Shown: positions 47,496 to 57,489 of the stretch, one piece after another
How positions within the stretch are numbered: position 1 is the stretch's first letter
How the letters are laid out: each line of letters opens with the position of its first letter
The notes under the pieces: model-generated
The model's input: only the letters and a program-made list of their open reading frames with translations
Databases searched by the model: none
Told to the model about the DNA's origin: nothing
Made by a program: the position numbers and the translations under genes
Assembly (NCBI GenBank): GCA_001485605.1
Contig: FAON01000007.1
Span: 1 to 64,000, forward strand
DNA length: 64,000 nucleotides
Direction of reading: 5' to 3'
Source of the DNA: Candidatus Kryptobacter tengchongensis
GTDB lineage: Bacteria > Bacteroidota > Ignavibacteria > Kryptoniales > Kryptoniaceae

Positions 47496-50400
47496 AATAG
47501 TTTTCCCCTTTATTTTTACGTCAAGCATTTTTTCGCAAGGAGTTATAATAAACGAAATAATGAATGCCCCTCAAGGTGGAGAACCCGAATGGGTTGAGCT
47601 CTTAAATTTCTCATCTGAACCCATCAACTTAAAAAATTGGAAAATTTCAAACCGAAATACATCAACCAAATATACAATCACATCTTCAGATTACACACTC
47701 CAGCCTGATAGTTATGTAGTCATAACCAAAAGTGATACAATTTTTTACTTCCACTCAAATATACCTTCAAAAGTTTTCATCATCCCACAGATGCCAACAT
47801 TTCTTTTCAGAAACGATTCAGATGCAGTTGTAATTTTTGATTCAGTTGGAATTGTAATTGACAGCGTTTATTATAAACGAAGTTGGGTTGTAAATGGATA
47901 TTCAATTGAAAGAATTTATCCAAATAAAAATTCAAATTTGAAATCAACCTGGGGAATTTCAACAGACCCAGAAAGAAGCACACCCGGAAGGAAAAACAGC
48001 ATAATGGCTAAGTTCAACGATGTTGGGATAAAGAACTTTACAATTGAACCAGCTCAAATTTTTCAGGGAGAAAGTTTTAAAGTTAAAGCAACAATTTATA
48101 ACTTTGGGATCAATCCCGTTCAAAATTTTACTGTTGAATTTTATGTTGATTTGAATAAAGATTCAATTTTTCAAAACAATGAAAAACTTTCCGAATTTAC
48201 ATCATTACAAACCCTTGAATCAACTGATTCAATTTTAATTGAACTTAACATTGATGGATTATTATCTGGGGTTTATAAATCCCTTTTAAACATTTCATTC
48301 CCCGATGATGAGAACACTTCAAACAACTTTCTTAGCAAGAGCATAACCATATTACCTCCACCGCTTTCTTTCAACTCCATTGTTATAAACGAGATAATGT
48401 ATGCCCCAAGATCACCAGAACCTGAATGGGTGGAGCTTTACAACCGAACTGAACAGCCCATAAATCTAAAAGATTGGAAAATTGGCGATTCCCAAACATT
48501 AAGAACAATAAATTCTGACTTCGCCATAAATCCAAATGATTTCGCACTCATAGCTTCAAAAGACACAATTTTTTCAATCTATCCCTGGTTAAGTTCAAAT
48601 GCCAATAAAGTTTTAATTCTATCTTTGCCAGCACTAAACAATGATGAAGACGCTGTGAGAATTTATGATCAATATGGAAACTTGATTGATTCAGTTTATT
48701 ACTCCTCAAGCATGGGCGGGACAAACGGATTCTCACTTGAACGAATTTCCGTTGAACAATCGTCAAATCTCACATCAAATTGGGGCACATCAAAAAATCC
48801 ATTTGGAGCAACACCTCTTTTAAAGAACTCCTTAACACAAAAAGACAAAGATCTAAGCATTACAAATGTAATTTTCTCGCATCCAGCTTTTAAATCCATC
48901 CCCGTTGAAATAAAAGTAATTGTAAAAAATATCGGAAAACTTTCATCTGATAACTTCTCCATCAAACTTTTTAACGACGAAAATCTTGACAAAATCCCAC
49001 AACAAAATGAGCTCATTGATGAAATATCTCACTTTTCCTCATTAATGCCGAACGATTCAACAATTATAAACTTTATCTTCACCCCAGCGAAAGTCAAAGT
49101 ATACAACTTAATCACAAGCATATTCTACACTGAGGATGAGGATACGCTTAACAATAATTTTATCTTCAATCTTGAAGTTTCATATCCTGAAAAGACAATT
49201 TTGATCAATGAGATCATGTTTGCCCCGGTGGGAGACGAACCTGAATGGGTTGAAATTTATAATGCGAGCAATGATACTGTCAATTTAAAAAATTGGCAGA
49301 TATCCGATGCATCAAGCAAAGCTATTATAACGAAAAGTGATTTCTTTATACACCCAAATGAATATCTTATCCTGTCAAAAGATAGCGCAATTTTAAACTT
49401 TTATTCAATCCCATCAAATGTAATAACCCTATCTCTCCCGATGCTCAATAATTCTGGCGATGCTGTTGCTATCTATGACTATACCGGAGCAAAAATTGAT
49501 TCGGTTTATTACTTTGGGAATTGGGGTAAAACGGGAGCATCAATTGAAAGAATTGACTTTGATGAACCAAGCATTGATTCATCTAATTGGACAATTCCTC
49601 CAGATTCAATAAAGTCCACGCCTGGCAAAGAAAACTTTTCAAAACGAAAAAATTTTGACCTTAAAATTAAATCACTAATAATCCCGTCATCAATAAATTA
49701 TAATGAAAGTTTAATTGCCCATCTAACAGTTCAAAATGTTGGGCTAAATCAAGTAAATAAATTTGAGGTAAAAGTTTATAAAGATTCAAACCTTGACTCA
49801 ATCCCGAACGAGAATGAGCTCATTTTAGCTCAGAATTTTCAAATTATGCTAAATAAAAAAGACTCAATTTTAACAAGCCTTGAAATATCAAATCTTGAGC
49901 CCGGGGAAAACATTTTGATTTTCTTTGTTGATTTGCCCAGCGATGAAAACTTAAAAAATAACATCATAATAAAAAAGATAAACGCCAGCTTCCCACAAAA
50001 TTGCCTCGTGATAAACGAGATAATGTTTGAGCCACTTCCAGGTTACTGCGAATATATTGAATTGTTTAACCGTTCTGATAAACTGATTAATTTAAAAAAC
50101 TGGAAATTTAACGATATGAGATCTCAAGACGGGAAAGCTAACTTCATAACCATTTCACCTACGGATTTTATAATAAATCCTGGTGAATATCTTGTTCTTG
50201 CTTCGGATTCAACATTTTACAGATATTTCTCCAGCGGTGATTTACTTGATTTCAAATTCGTTATTTTTAACAAAAGCTTAAGTTTAAACAATGACTTTGA
50301 TGATATCGTGATCACAGATTTGACAGGAAAGATAATTGACAGCGTGAGATATTTTTCAAACTGGCATAGTTCAATGATCCTGGATAGAAGAGGAAGATCG

Positions 50401-50847
50401 CTTGAAAAGGTAAATCCAAACTTACCCTCTTCAGAAAAGTCAAGTTGGATGAGTTCATCTTCAAAAATTGGCGGAACGCCCGGGGGTAAAAATAGCGCTT
50501 ATACTGAATTATCACAACAACCTCAAACCACAGGAAGCATTAGCGTATTTCCAAACCCATTTTCGCCTGATGGAGATGGATTTGACGATGTCTGCATGAT
50601 TTCTTACCATCTCCCATTTAATGCAGGAATTTTAAATGTAAAAATTTTTGATTCTTACGGCAGACAAATTAAAACGCTTGCTTTAAATCAATTTACAAAC
50701 CAAACTGGAAATTTGCTATGGGATGGAACAGATGACACTGGAAGAGCTGTGCGAATTGGAATCTATGTGGTTTTATTTGAAGCGGTTTCCGAAAACGGTG
50801 AAAGTTTCAAGCAAAAATTTACAGTTGTCCTCGCAAAGAAGCTTTAA
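47479..50847 (+). CDS. Large secreted lamin-tail-domain protein with FlgD-like C-terminus
   Basis: 1122 aa with a signal peptide (FLKIVFPFIFTSSIFSQG). Four lamin-tail (LTD) domains start near residues 22, 303, 573 and 842, each opening V/I-INEIM-x-x-P and then EPEWVEL-type strands and LKNWKI. After the first three comes a CARDB-like Ig domain (for example FTIEPAQIFQGESFKVKATI), so the module repeats about every 270 residues. The end (VFPNPFSPDGDGFDD to YVVLFEAVSENGE) is the FlgD-like / CHU_C-type domain of T9SS substrates. It is probably a cell-surface or secreted scaffold. The ATG at 47479 is used rather than the in-frame GTG just before it. Confidence 0.85.
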   Translation: MLKFLKIVFPFIFTSSIFSQGVIINEIMNAPQGGEPEWVELLNFSSEPINLKNWKISNRNTSTKYTITSSDYTLQPDSYVVITKSDTIFYFHSNIPSKVFIIPQMPTFLFRNDSDAVVIFDSVGIVIDSVYYKRSWVVNGYSIERIYPNKNSNLKSTWGISTDPERSTPGRKNSIMAKFNDVGIKNFTIEPAQIFQGESFKVKATIYNFGINPVQNFTVEFYVDLNKDSIFQNNEKLSEFTSLQTLESTDSILIELNIDGLLSGVYKSLLNISFPDDENTSNNFLSKSITILPPPLSFNSIVINEIMYAPRSPEPEWVELYNRTEQPINLKDWKIGDSQTLRTINSDFAINPNDFALIASKDTIFSIYPWLSSNANKVLILSLPALNNDEDAVRIYDQYGNLIDSVYYSSSMGGTNGFSLERISVEQSSNLTSNWGTSKNPFGATPLLKNSLTQKDKDLSITNVIFSHPAFKSIPVEIKVIVKNIGKLSSDNFSIKLFNDENLDKIPQQNELIDEISHFSSLMPNDSTIINFIFTPAKVKVYNLITSIFYTEDEDTLNNNFIFNLEVSYPEKTILINEIMFAPVGDEPEWVEIYNASNDTVNLKNWQISDASSKAIITKSDFFIHPNEYLILSKDSAILNFYSIPSNVITLSLPMLNNSGDAVAIYDYTGAKIDSVYYFGNWGKTGASIERIDFDEPSIDSSNWTIPPDSIKSTPGKENFSKRKNFDLKIKSLIIPSSINYNESLIAHLTVQNVGLNQVNKFEVKVYKDSNLDSIPNENELILAQNFQIMLNKKDSILTSLEISNLEPGENILIFFVDLPSDENLKNNIIIKKINASFPQNCLVINEIMFEPLPGYCEYIELFNRSDKLINLKNWKFNDMRSQDGKANFITISPTDFIINPGEYLVLASDSTFYRYFSSGDLLDFKFVIFNKSLSLNNDFDDIVITDLTGKIIDSVRYFSNWHSSMILDRRGRSLEKVNPNLPSSEKSSWMSSSSKIGGTPGGKNSAYTELSQQPQTTGSISVFPNPFSPDGDGFDDVCMISYHLPFNAGILNVKIFDSYGRQIKTLALNQFTNQTGNLLWDGTDDTGRAVRIGIYVVLFEAVSENGESFKQKFTVVLAKKL

Positions 50848-50848
50848 T

Positions 50849-51862
50849 TTATGTAAAATTCCTGAGACCCCACACCTCTGGTTTTGCTGTTCTGCCCATT
50901 AATTCATAAGTAGCTTTTATCGGGTCTTTATCATTAAACAAAATCTCGTAAACAACATTTGTAATTGGCATTTCAACATTATACTTTTTTGAAAGCTCAA
51001 CAGCTGAAATTGTCGTCCAAATTCCTTCAGCCACCATGACCATATTTTTTAAAATTTCATTCAGTTTTTTGCCTCTTCCAATTTGCTCCCCAACGAACCT
51101 ATTTCTGCTGTATTTGCTTGTGCAGGTAACTATTAAATCTCCAATTCCCGAAAGTCCAGCAAATGTTTCAAGCCTTGCCCCCATTGCCACACCTAATCTG
51201 ACAATTTCAGCGATTCCTCTCGTCATTAAAGCAGCTCGCGTATTATCTCCAAAACCGATCCCATCGGCAATTCCGGTTGCAATTGCAATTATATTTTTTA
51301 AAGCTCCCCCAAGCTCAACTCCAATCACATCACTACTTGTATAAACACGGAAGTAAACATTCATAAAAACGGATTGTATAAACTGGGCAAGGTCTTTATT
51401 TAATGAAGCAACAACAACAGCAGTTGGCTTTCTCTGAACAACTTCCTCTGCATGACTTGGACCCGAGAGAACACAATAATTTTCATCATCCTGAAAAATA
51501 TCTTCAATTATTTCAGAAACCCTCATCAAAGTTCCATTTTCTATTCCTTTCGCAACATTTACAATAATTTTACCTTTACAAACTTTAAATTCCTCACCCT
51601 TTATAATTTCCCTTATATGTTGGGTTGGAACCGCGAGAACGACTATCTCAGATTCATCCAAAGCCTCGTTTAAATCTGATGTCAACAAAATTCCATCTGG
51701 AATTTTAATCCCCGGAAGATAAAGATAATTTTCACGAATTGCTTTAACCTTATCAAGATAATCCTCTCTTCTGAACCATAACTTAACCTTATGACCGTTA
51801 TCATAGAGCAGAATTGAAAGCGTTGTCCCCCAGCTACCTGAGCCTATAACGGAAATATTCAT
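50849..51862 (-). CDS. gpsA: NAD(P)-dependent glycerol-3-phosphate dehydrogenase
   Basis: Reduces dihydroxyacetone phosphate to sn-glycerol-3-phosphate for phospholipid synthesis. 337 aa. The N-terminal Rossmann motif ISVIGSGSWGTTLSILL, VLAVPTQHIREI, the catalytic lysine region VELGGALKNIIAIATGI and GLSGIGDLIVTCTS are GpsA signatures. It overlaps plsY by 4 bases, an operon pairing conserved in many bacteria, and its end lies one base from the convergent lamin-tail gene. Confidence 0.97.
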   Translation of the reverse strand: MNISVIGSGSWGTTLSILLYDNGHKVKLWFRREDYLDKVKAIRENYLYLPGIKIPDGILLTSDLNEALDESEIVVLAVPTQHIREIIKGEEFKVCKGKIIVNVAKGIENGTLMRVSEIIEDIFQDDENYCVLSGPSHAEEVVQRKPTAVVVASLNKDLAQFIQSVFMNVYFRVYTSSDVIGVELGGALKNIIAIATGIADGIGFGDNTRAALMTRGIAEIVRLGVAMGARLETFAGLSGIGDLIVTCTSKYSRNRFVGEQIGRGKKLNEILKNMVMVAEGIWTTISAVELSKKYNVEMPITNVVYEILFNDKDPIKATYELMGRTAKPEVWGLRNFT

Positions 51863-52503
51863 GTTTTTTTCCCAAAGATTAACTTATTTTCATTTCCCGC
51901 GATTAATCGCTTTATATTGCTTCTGTGCCGGTAAACTATGAGAACAGCGATCAAGCTTCCAAAAATTAAAAGCGTAAAAAAATCGCTATGTTCTAATTTA
52001 AAAATTTTTTCAGTGAAAATTATTACGAATGGGAATAAAATTGCAGAAATAATTGAGCCAAGAGATACATATCTTGTCAACGCAACGATGATAACAAAAA
52101 TCATAAGAGCAATTAAAAGATCAACCGGAGCTATACCAAGCAACATTCCTGCAGATGTGCTTACCCCCTTCCCTCCTTTAAATCCAGCAAAAATAGTCCA
52201 AATATGCCCTATGACTGCAGAACATCCAGCTATTATTTGCAAAGTTGTTAAATTTAAAATTGATGCATCACCATAAAACCACTTTGCTATAAAATAAGTT
52301 GCAAAGAAACCTTTAAACGCATCAAATAAGATCACAAAAATTCCCCAGCCTAAACCAACAACTCTTATTACATTTGTCCCACCGGGATTTCCACTGCCAT
52401 AATTCCTTATATCAATTCCTTTAACAAGTTTTCCAACGATTATACTCGTTGGAATTGAACCCACAAGATAACTTAAGGCAATGATCAACACGAGATTAAG
52501 CAT
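51859..52503 (-). CDS. plsY: Glycerol-3-phosphate acyltransferase PlsY
   Basis: Inner-membrane enzyme that transfers an acyl group from acyl-phosphate to glycerol-3-phosphate, the first step of phospholipid synthesis. 214 aa with five to seven helices. The three PlsY motifs are present: GSIPTSIIVGKLVKGIDIRN with GSGNPGGTN, the FKGGKGVSTSAG phosphate-binding loop, and a final ...YRHRSNIKRLIAGNENK tail. It supplies the enzyme acting directly after GpsA, and the two genes are translationally coupled. Confidence 0.97.
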   Translation of the reverse strand: MLNLVLIIALSYLVGSIPTSIIVGKLVKGIDIRNYGSGNPGGTNVIRVVGLGWGIFVILFDAFKGFFATYFIAKWFYGDASILNLTTLQIIAGCSAVIGHIWTIFAGFKGGKGVSTSAGMLLGIAPVDLLIALMIFVIIVALTRYVSLGSIISAILFPFVIIFTEKIFKLEHSDFFTLLIFGSLIAVLIVYRHRSNIKRLIAGNENKLIFGKKT

Positions 52504-52561
52504 TACGATTTGAAACTTTTTATTTCAAAACTATTTTCAAGGATAAATTTAAAAAACCTCA

Positions 52562-52596
52562 CTAAAAATAAAAAGGGCGTGCTTAAAGCACGCCCT
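52562..52596 (-). terminator. Intrinsic terminator after the SGNH hydrolase gene
   Basis: A perfect 9-bp stem AGGGCGTGC / GCACGCCCT with a 5-nt loop, followed on the minus strand by TTTTATTTTTAG. It lies 25 bases after the stop. Confidence 0.85.
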
Positions 52597-52620
52597 GTAT
52601 ATTAAAAGAAAACTAAATTT

Positions 52621-54048
52621 TTACTTTAGCACGAAAAGATCAACGATACCTTTCAGTGCTTCAGCTGGAATTTTGGGCAGTTGATATTTACTCTCAGCAA
52701 TAGAAGTGGTTGGCAATTGAATTCCAGGTAACGACATCACATCCACATAAGGGATATTAGAGCCAAATTTGGTATTTATTGCCTTGATAAATTCATTTGC
52801 AATTATCCCGTGACCACGGCTTGATGGATGTACGCCATCTAAACTGAAAAGCCCACCCGTTATGAAATCGGTTGTAAATTTAACACCAGCAATCTCAAGC
52901 CCGGTAGCTTTAACCTCGTTCAACCTTGAGTAAATATCAACTTTAACAACTCGCCCAGCTCTTGTCGGATTTGCTAAGACGGTATCAATTATTAAGTTAA
53001 ATTTCTGAACCGCGTTTCTCGCAACCGTAACTTCATTTGCATCAAGAACTACATCATCAGGTAGTGGTTTTCCTGCATTTGGAAGTTGGTTAAATGGTGG
53101 GACATTAGGAAGCCCATATCCAGTTGCAATTAAGGAACTTGCAGGAAGCAAAACCAAATCTCCAGGTCTAAGTTGAGCTGGTTGACCACCCTTTATTCCG
53201 ATTAACGGAATCAAATTACCTTGTGCATCCCTAACAGGTTGCCCTGTATTTGGATCAACAATAAACCATGGAATAGTGGTGAAATATGGTATCACAGTGA
53301 CATCTGGAATATTTGCAACGGCAATTCTCAAGGTTGTGTTAATTTTTAGAAGTGAATCAATAGCCTGTCTAAAAAGAAGCTGGAAAATTACATCTGGCGT
53401 AGGTAATTTCCCAGTTGGGTCAGTTCCTCTCGTCCCTCCACTTGCAGCATAACCGAGCACATCGTTATTCCCCATCCAGAAAAATACAAATGTTGGATTC
53501 AATGCCTTAGCTTGATGAAACATCGTTGGTCCAAACGCTTTACTTCTTAACACAATTTGGAAAAACGGATTGCTTCTTTGTATCGCTTTGGTCGCATAAT
53601 CAGTTGTATCAAAAACATCATAAAGAATTGCTCCCGGAACCGCAAGATTGTTAAATGGCGCTGGATGAGTTGAATTTTTAGGGGCTCCTGTGACTAATTG
53701 CTGTTGAAGGCTAAGCGGTGTGAGTGAAGTTAAACGCAATCTTGTTCCAATTCCGGGTTCACTTATCAAAGGTTGAACAAAAGAGATATTTGCGCCAAAA
53801 GCTTTATTAATTTGCTGGACAATTAAGTTTGGGTATGAGTACTGTTGTGCGCCTTCAAATAAAGCTCCATCTTGATATCCAGCAGTTATTGAATTACCGA
53901 TCGCAACAACTCTATCAAATTTAACCTGTGTTCCAAATGTTGGTGGGGTTCCGACTTCTGAAAATTCTTCACAAGCATAAAATATGAAGGCAGAGATAAA
54001 AACGAAGAAAACCGCCCAAATTCCAGAGAGTTTGAACTTTTTAATCAT
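52621..54048 (-). CDS. SGNH/GDSL-family hydrolase lipoprotein
   Basis: 475 aa from the ATG at 54048 (a TTG nine codons upstream is possible but gives a poorer signal). A lipobox FYAC puts the lipidated cysteine at about residue 26. SGNH blocks are visible: block [12 protein letters not shown] (S53; GNS replaces GDS), block [16 protein letters not shown] with the asparagine, and block [12 protein letters not shown] with the Asp-His pair near 410-425. It probably cleaves esters at the cell envelope. A FadL-like porin gene lies upstream on the same strand with a gap of under 40 bases, which suggests that lipid esters or fatty acids are handled (inference). Confidence 0.85.
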   Translation of the reverse strand: MIKKFKLSGIWAVFFVFISAFIFYACEEFSEVGTPPTFGTQVKFDRVVAIGNSITAGYQDGALFEGAQQYSYPNLIVQQINKAFGANISFVQPLISEPGIGTRLRLTSLTPLSLQQQLVTGAPKNSTHPAPFNNLAVPGAILYDVFDTTDYATKAIQRSNPFFQIVLRSKAFGPTMFHQAKALNPTFVFFWMGNNDVLGYAASGGTRGTDPTGKLPTPDVIFQLLFRQAIDSLLKINTTLRIAVANIPDVTVIPYFTTIPWFIVDPNTGQPVRDAQGNLIPLIGIKGGQPAQLRPGDLVLLPASSLIATGYGLPNVPPFNQLPNAGKPLPDDVVLDANEVTVARNAVQKFNLIIDTVLANPTRAGRVVKVDIYSRLNEVKATGLEIAGVKFTTDFITGGLFSLDGVHPSSRGHGIIANEFIKAINTKFGSNIPYVDVMSLPGIQLPTTSIAESKYQLPKIPAEALKGIVDLFVLK

Positions 54049-54084
54049 AGTGCAAAACCCATTTTTAATTTTCAATTTAAAAGT

Positions 54085-55293
54085 TTAAAAAAGTTTATAA
54101 GAAAAGTTTATACCAAGCAGATGCGCACTTGAGTTATAAACTCCATCAAAACCAACAACTGTCCCAACAACCTCTCTTTGCTTAAATCTTACAAACATAT
54201 ATCCAAGGTCAATTGTCAAATTCCCTACTGTATATCCAGCTCCAAATGTAAATTCCCACCTATCTGAATCAGGAAGGGATGGCTCAAGATATTTATCACT
54301 AATTGGATTTTGGTCATAGGCAATTCCACCTCTTAATGCAAGGTTTCCAAGGCGGTATTCTAACCCCGCCTTATAAATTGAAACATCCTTGTAATATCTT
54401 TCAAGTTTTTGATCTGTTTGAGCTGGCGTTTCAGTTTCAAAATCAATCTCAAGGACATCATAAGAGGACCACCTTGTAAACTGGTAACCAAGCTCAAATG
54501 TCACATTTTCACCTGAAAAACCAATTCCAGCCATTACAACATCGGGCATTTTCACGCTTGTTTTGATATTTCCACCTGGGAGAAGTTGATTAAGCGCCGC
54601 TGGTTTTTGAAAATCAGCAGTTCCAGAGAAATTAACCTTAACCTGCGAACGATAAGAAAATCCAATTGAAACGGGTTCAAGTTTTAATAACCATCCCACA
54701 TTAAATCCAACACCAGTTCCATCGCCAGATAATTTAACGCTGACTTCAGGTGTAAATGATGTGATTTTCCTTGACAGGGTTACTGAGCTATAAACATAAT
54801 CAAATCCAGCACCAATTGAAAGCTCATCTGAAAACTTATAAGCAATTGTTGGGTTGAAATAAAATGTTTTCAAGTCTGATTCAACGGTTATCGCACGCCC
54901 AACCCAATCTTCAGGCCATTTTGAACCAAGTCCATATGGGTTAAAAACACCAAACCCAACCGCTAACCCATTTTCAAAAGTATGGGTTAAATATAGATTA
55001 CTTGGGTAAAAAACCTGCTTTACCATCTTTGTCTCTTGAGTCGTGTTAAATTGATAAGGACCGCGAAATCTCGCCGATGGAAATATAAGCGTTGTCCCGA
55101 TTGAGAAATTTGTCCCTTTCAAATAAGTTAACCCAGCAGGATTATAGAAAATGCTGATCGGGGCATATGATGTTACAAATGCCCCCGCCATTCCAGTAGC
55201 TCTTGCACCGTGTTCATTGATCTGGAAGCCACCAGCAAATAAAGAAATTGAGAAGGCTAAAACTAACATAAGGCTGGATAAAATAAATCGCAT
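54085..55293 (-). CDS. FadL/OmpP1-type outer-membrane channel
   Basis: 402 aa with a signal peptide ending at SLFA followed by GGFQINEHGARATGMAGAFV, the N-terminal plug motif shared by FadL, TodX and OmpP1 proteins. Fourteen or so beta strands follow, ending in LGINFSYKLF with a terminal phenylalanine. The family passes hydrophobic compounds such as long-chain fatty acids across the outer membrane. The neighbouring SGNH lipoprotein gene fits lipid release followed by uptake, although that pairing is an inference. A biotinyl carrier gene lies 18 bases upstream. Confidence 0.87.
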   Translation of the reverse strand: MRFILSSLMLVLAFSISLFAGGFQINEHGARATGMAGAFVTSYAPISIFYNPAGLTYLKGTNFSIGTTLIFPSARFRGPYQFNTTQETKMVKQVFYPSNLYLTHTFENGLAVGFGVFNPYGLGSKWPEDWVGRAITVESDLKTFYFNPTIAYKFSDELSIGAGFDYVYSSVTLSRKITSFTPEVSVKLSGDGTGVGFNVGWLLKLEPVSIGFSYRSQVKVNFSGTADFQKPAALNQLLPGGNIKTSVKMPDVVMAGIGFSGENVTFELGYQFTRWSSYDVLEIDFETETPAQTDQKLERYYKDVSIYKAGLEYRLGNLALRGGIAYDQNPISDKYLEPSLPDSDRWEFTFGAGYTVGNLTIDLGYMFVRFKQREVVGTVVGFDGVYNSSAHLLGINFSYKLF

Positions 55294-55311
55294 ATGTCCT
55301 CCTTATTTTGT

Positions 55312-55821
55312 TTAGTTTGTGGAAATTTTTAAAAGGGCTGTCCCTTTTTCAACCGCTATCCCTTCTTTTACAAGAACTTCATCAATTGTGCCGTCAATAT
55401 CGCTTCTTATTTCATTTTCCATCTTCATCGCCTCAAGAATTAAAAGCTTATCGCCAACCTTAATTTTCGCCCCGGGTTTAACAAAAATTTTAGTTATCAA
55501 CCCGGGCATCGGTGATTTTAAAATTTTTTCCCTTTTTGACTCCCCAGGCAAGGTGCTTCGGTAGGTATCTATAAGATTTTGATATTTCCCAATAATCTTG
55601 CAGTGGTAGCTATGAATTGAATTAGTTAAAATGATTGAATCGCTATTGAGTGTGAAATCAAATGTGAAGATTTTATTATTAATTGAAAGGGTAATCTGAT
55701 TTTGCGTAATGTTCAAAACCTCAACTTTATATGTATTATTTTTTACATTTACCTCAAACTTGTCCGTATCGCTTTTCTTTAACTCAATCTCAATATTTAA
55801 ATCGTTAACAGTTATTTTCAT
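55312..55821 (-). CDS. Biotin/lipoyl attachment domain protein (carboxylase carrier subunit)
   Basis: 169 aa. The C-terminal domain (about 95-169) carries the biotinylation motif EAMKMENEI with target lysine K133 and a SPMPGLITKIFVKPG lead-in. The N-terminal half is a beta-rich region resembling the biotin-carboxylase accessory domain of propionyl- or methylcrotonyl-CoA carboxylases (IEIELKKSDTDKFEVNV). It carries carboxyl groups between a biotin carboxylase and a carboxyltransferase, neither of which is nearby. Stand-alone carriers of this size are common in FCB bacteria beside acyl-CoA carboxylases. Confidence 0.88.
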   Translation of the reverse strand: MKITVNDLNIEIELKKSDTDKFEVNVKNNTYKVEVLNITQNQITLSINNKIFTFDFTLNSDSIILTNSIHSYHCKIIGKYQNLIDTYRSTLPGESKREKILKSPMPGLITKIFVKPGAKIKVGDKLLILEAMKMENEIRSDIDGTIDEVLVKEGIAVEKGTALLKISTN

Positions 55822-55904
55822 ACACTGCTTATTGTATCATTTTCTCCATAAATATAAAGCAAAAAAATCATTATTTCAAGCGCTTGGATCTCAAACTGGT
55901 GTGA

Positions 55905-56273
55905 TTAAACTGAAGAAAGGATTTTTTCTAACTCTTTTAATCCATCTTCAATATCTTCAACTTGCGATTTTGCGATCTCAGGATAAAATGTGATCTCAAT
56001 TGTGCGTAAAATTATTTTCCCACTTGAATTTCTATATTCCCCCCACCACACACCCGAGATTTTGCTTTCCTGCCAAACTGTTAATTCCGAACTTTCATAA
56101 ATAATTTTGATTTTCCCCCTTCCAAGCACCTCATCAAGAAATTTTGCTTCCTCATACGATAGGGGAAAATTACTTAAGTTTATCGTCTTAGCTTTGCCGT
56201 TGTTTTTAAGCTCAATTAGCGCATGTTTTATCTCATTTAGAAGAAAGACAGCATTTGTTAAGTTAGATTCCAT
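55905..56273 (-). CDS. HupH/HyaF C-terminal domain-like hydrogenase maturation protein
   Basis: 122 aa; the ATG at 56273 is preceded by GGAGGAGG, so it is preferred to the TTG at 56285. The segment TVWQESKISGVWWGEYRNSSGKIILRTIEI (first 20: TVWQESKISGVWWGEYRNSS) followed by ITFYPEIAKSQVED matches the C-terminal half of HupH/HyaF, which assists assembly of the small subunit's iron-sulfur clusters in oxygen-tolerant hydrogenases. Full HupH proteins are about twice as long, so this is either the second half alone or a short form. It overlaps the protease gene by 16 bases and is the last gene of the hydrogenase operon. Confidence 0.65.
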   Translation of the reverse strand: MESNLTNAVFLLNEIKHALIELKNNGKAKTINLSNFPLSYEEAKFLDEVLGRGKIKIIYESSELTVWQESKISGVWWGEYRNSSGKIILRTIEITFYPEIAKSQVEDIEDGLKELEKILSSV

Positions 56274-56734
56274 TCCCTCCTCCAAATTTCTATTTGCTTT
56301 TTTACTTCCTGAACAACATTATTGATAGATTTCCTAACCTCATCGCTCATCTCTCCACCCCATTTATTTTCCTTTAGCTGGACACCGATTAAAAAGCTCT
56401 CAATAGGTTTAAAACCAAGCAAATTCATCAAAGCAATAACTTCGTGAAAAGTTATTTGGTGTTCTGACATTTTAAGACCGATAAAGGCGGGAATTTCATC
56501 AAGTTTTAACTTTATGATTTCCCCTGGCTTGCCCCCGAAATTTACAACATCAACAACTATAAGATGTGTTTTATCTTCAAGATATGGCAAAAGGTAAATC
56601 CCAAGGGAGCCACCATCAATGATTTCAACATCAGGTGGCTCCCCAATTTCTTCTTTCAACCTCTTAACGACTTCAACACCGAAACCATCATCTCCAAGCA
56701 ATGGATTACCTATACCAAGGACGCAAATTTTCAT
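56258..56734 (-). CDS. hyaD: Hydrogenase maturation endopeptidase (HyaD/HupD family)
   Basis: 158 aa. The start CVLGIGNPLLGDDGFGVEVV contains the nickel-sensing motif GNPLLGDDGFG; the aspartate and DGG (IIDGGSLGIYLLPYL) and a later histidine (SEHQITFHE) complete the family pattern. The enzyme removes the C-terminal peptide of the large subunit after nickel insertion, here presumably the 15 residues after H563 of the neighbouring large subunit. The ATG at 56734 overlaps the cytochrome gene stop by 4 bases; an in-frame TTG six codons upstream is unlikely to be the start. Confidence 0.93.
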   Translation of the reverse strand: MKICVLGIGNPLLGDDGFGVEVVKRLKEEIGEPPDVEIIDGGSLGIYLLPYLEDKTHLIVVDVVNFGGKPGEIIKLKLDEIPAFIGLKMSEHQITFHEVIALMNLLGFKPIESFLIGVQLKENKWGGEMSDEVRKSINNVVQEVKKQIEIWRREWNLT

Positions 56735-57483
56735 TTTTCTTTTTTCTCCCAAGGTTTTTCAATCGGTTCCCAACCCAAGGGTCTTGTTTTCAAACCCGTT
56801 ATCATTGAAGACAACATCCCCTTCTCACGAAACACCTCAAGATAGATAACAAAAGTTATATGGTGAATCATAAATCCAATTATTCCCCACATTATCATTT
56901 TGTGTATCATCCTCACATTAGCCTCGCCACCAAACAAAGGTATAACCCATCCAAACAATGTATCAAAAAATCCACCTGGGTTAATCTTCCCAGCCATCGC
57001 AAAACCAGTCAACCCCTGAACAGAAGCGACAATGAAAAGAATTACATAAGTTAATGTCGCAAGAGTGTTATGTCCAAGCGTATGAAGCTCGTAATCGGTA
57101 TATCGCAAGGTGATATAATCTTTTAATTTCCACCATGCTTCCTTCCAGAAATCAGCTTTCCAGATATGAAATCTAAACCACTGACGATATGTATTCCCAG
57201 CAAAAAACCAATATGCACGAAACAATCCGTTTAAAGTGAAAATTATTGCGAACAAAAAATGTATATTTTTCATCGTCGCCATAACAGTTGCACCAAATGG
57301 TTCATCCGCAGTTGGACGATAAAATGGAGTACTAATGTAAAAACCTGTGAAAATTAAAACACCAACCGCGATGACATTTATCCAATGGCTAATCCTCACA
57401 ATAGAATCCCAAACATAATATCTTGTTACACATTCAGATTCAACCCGATATATTTGATTTGCTTGCATTGTTTTTAACTCCAT
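56731..57483 (-). CDS. hyaC: Ni/Fe-hydrogenase b-type cytochrome subunit
   Basis: Membrane anchor that takes electrons from the small subunit to the quinone pool. 250 aa with four main helices. Haem-ligand candidates are the histidines in VRISHWINVIAVGV, MKNIHFLFAIIFT and the C-terminal HKMIMWGIIGFMIHH segment, as in HyaC/HupC/HoxZ. The N-terminal tyrosine-rich segment RYYVWDSIVRISHW matches the family. It lies six bases after the large-subunit gene, as expected for a group 1 operon. Confidence 0.93.
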   Translation of the reverse strand: MELKTMQANQIYRVESECVTRYYVWDSIVRISHWINVIAVGVLIFTGFYISTPFYRPTADEPFGATVMATMKNIHFLFAIIFTLNGLFRAYWFFAGNTYRQWFRFHIWKADFWKEAWWKLKDYITLRYTDYELHTLGHNTLATLTYVILFIVASVQGLTGFAMAGKINPGGFFDTLFGWVIPLFGGEANVRMIHKMIMWGIIGFMIHHITFVIYLEVFREKGMLSSMITGLKTRPLGWEPIEKPWEKKEK

Positions 57484-57489
57484 TTGTTT

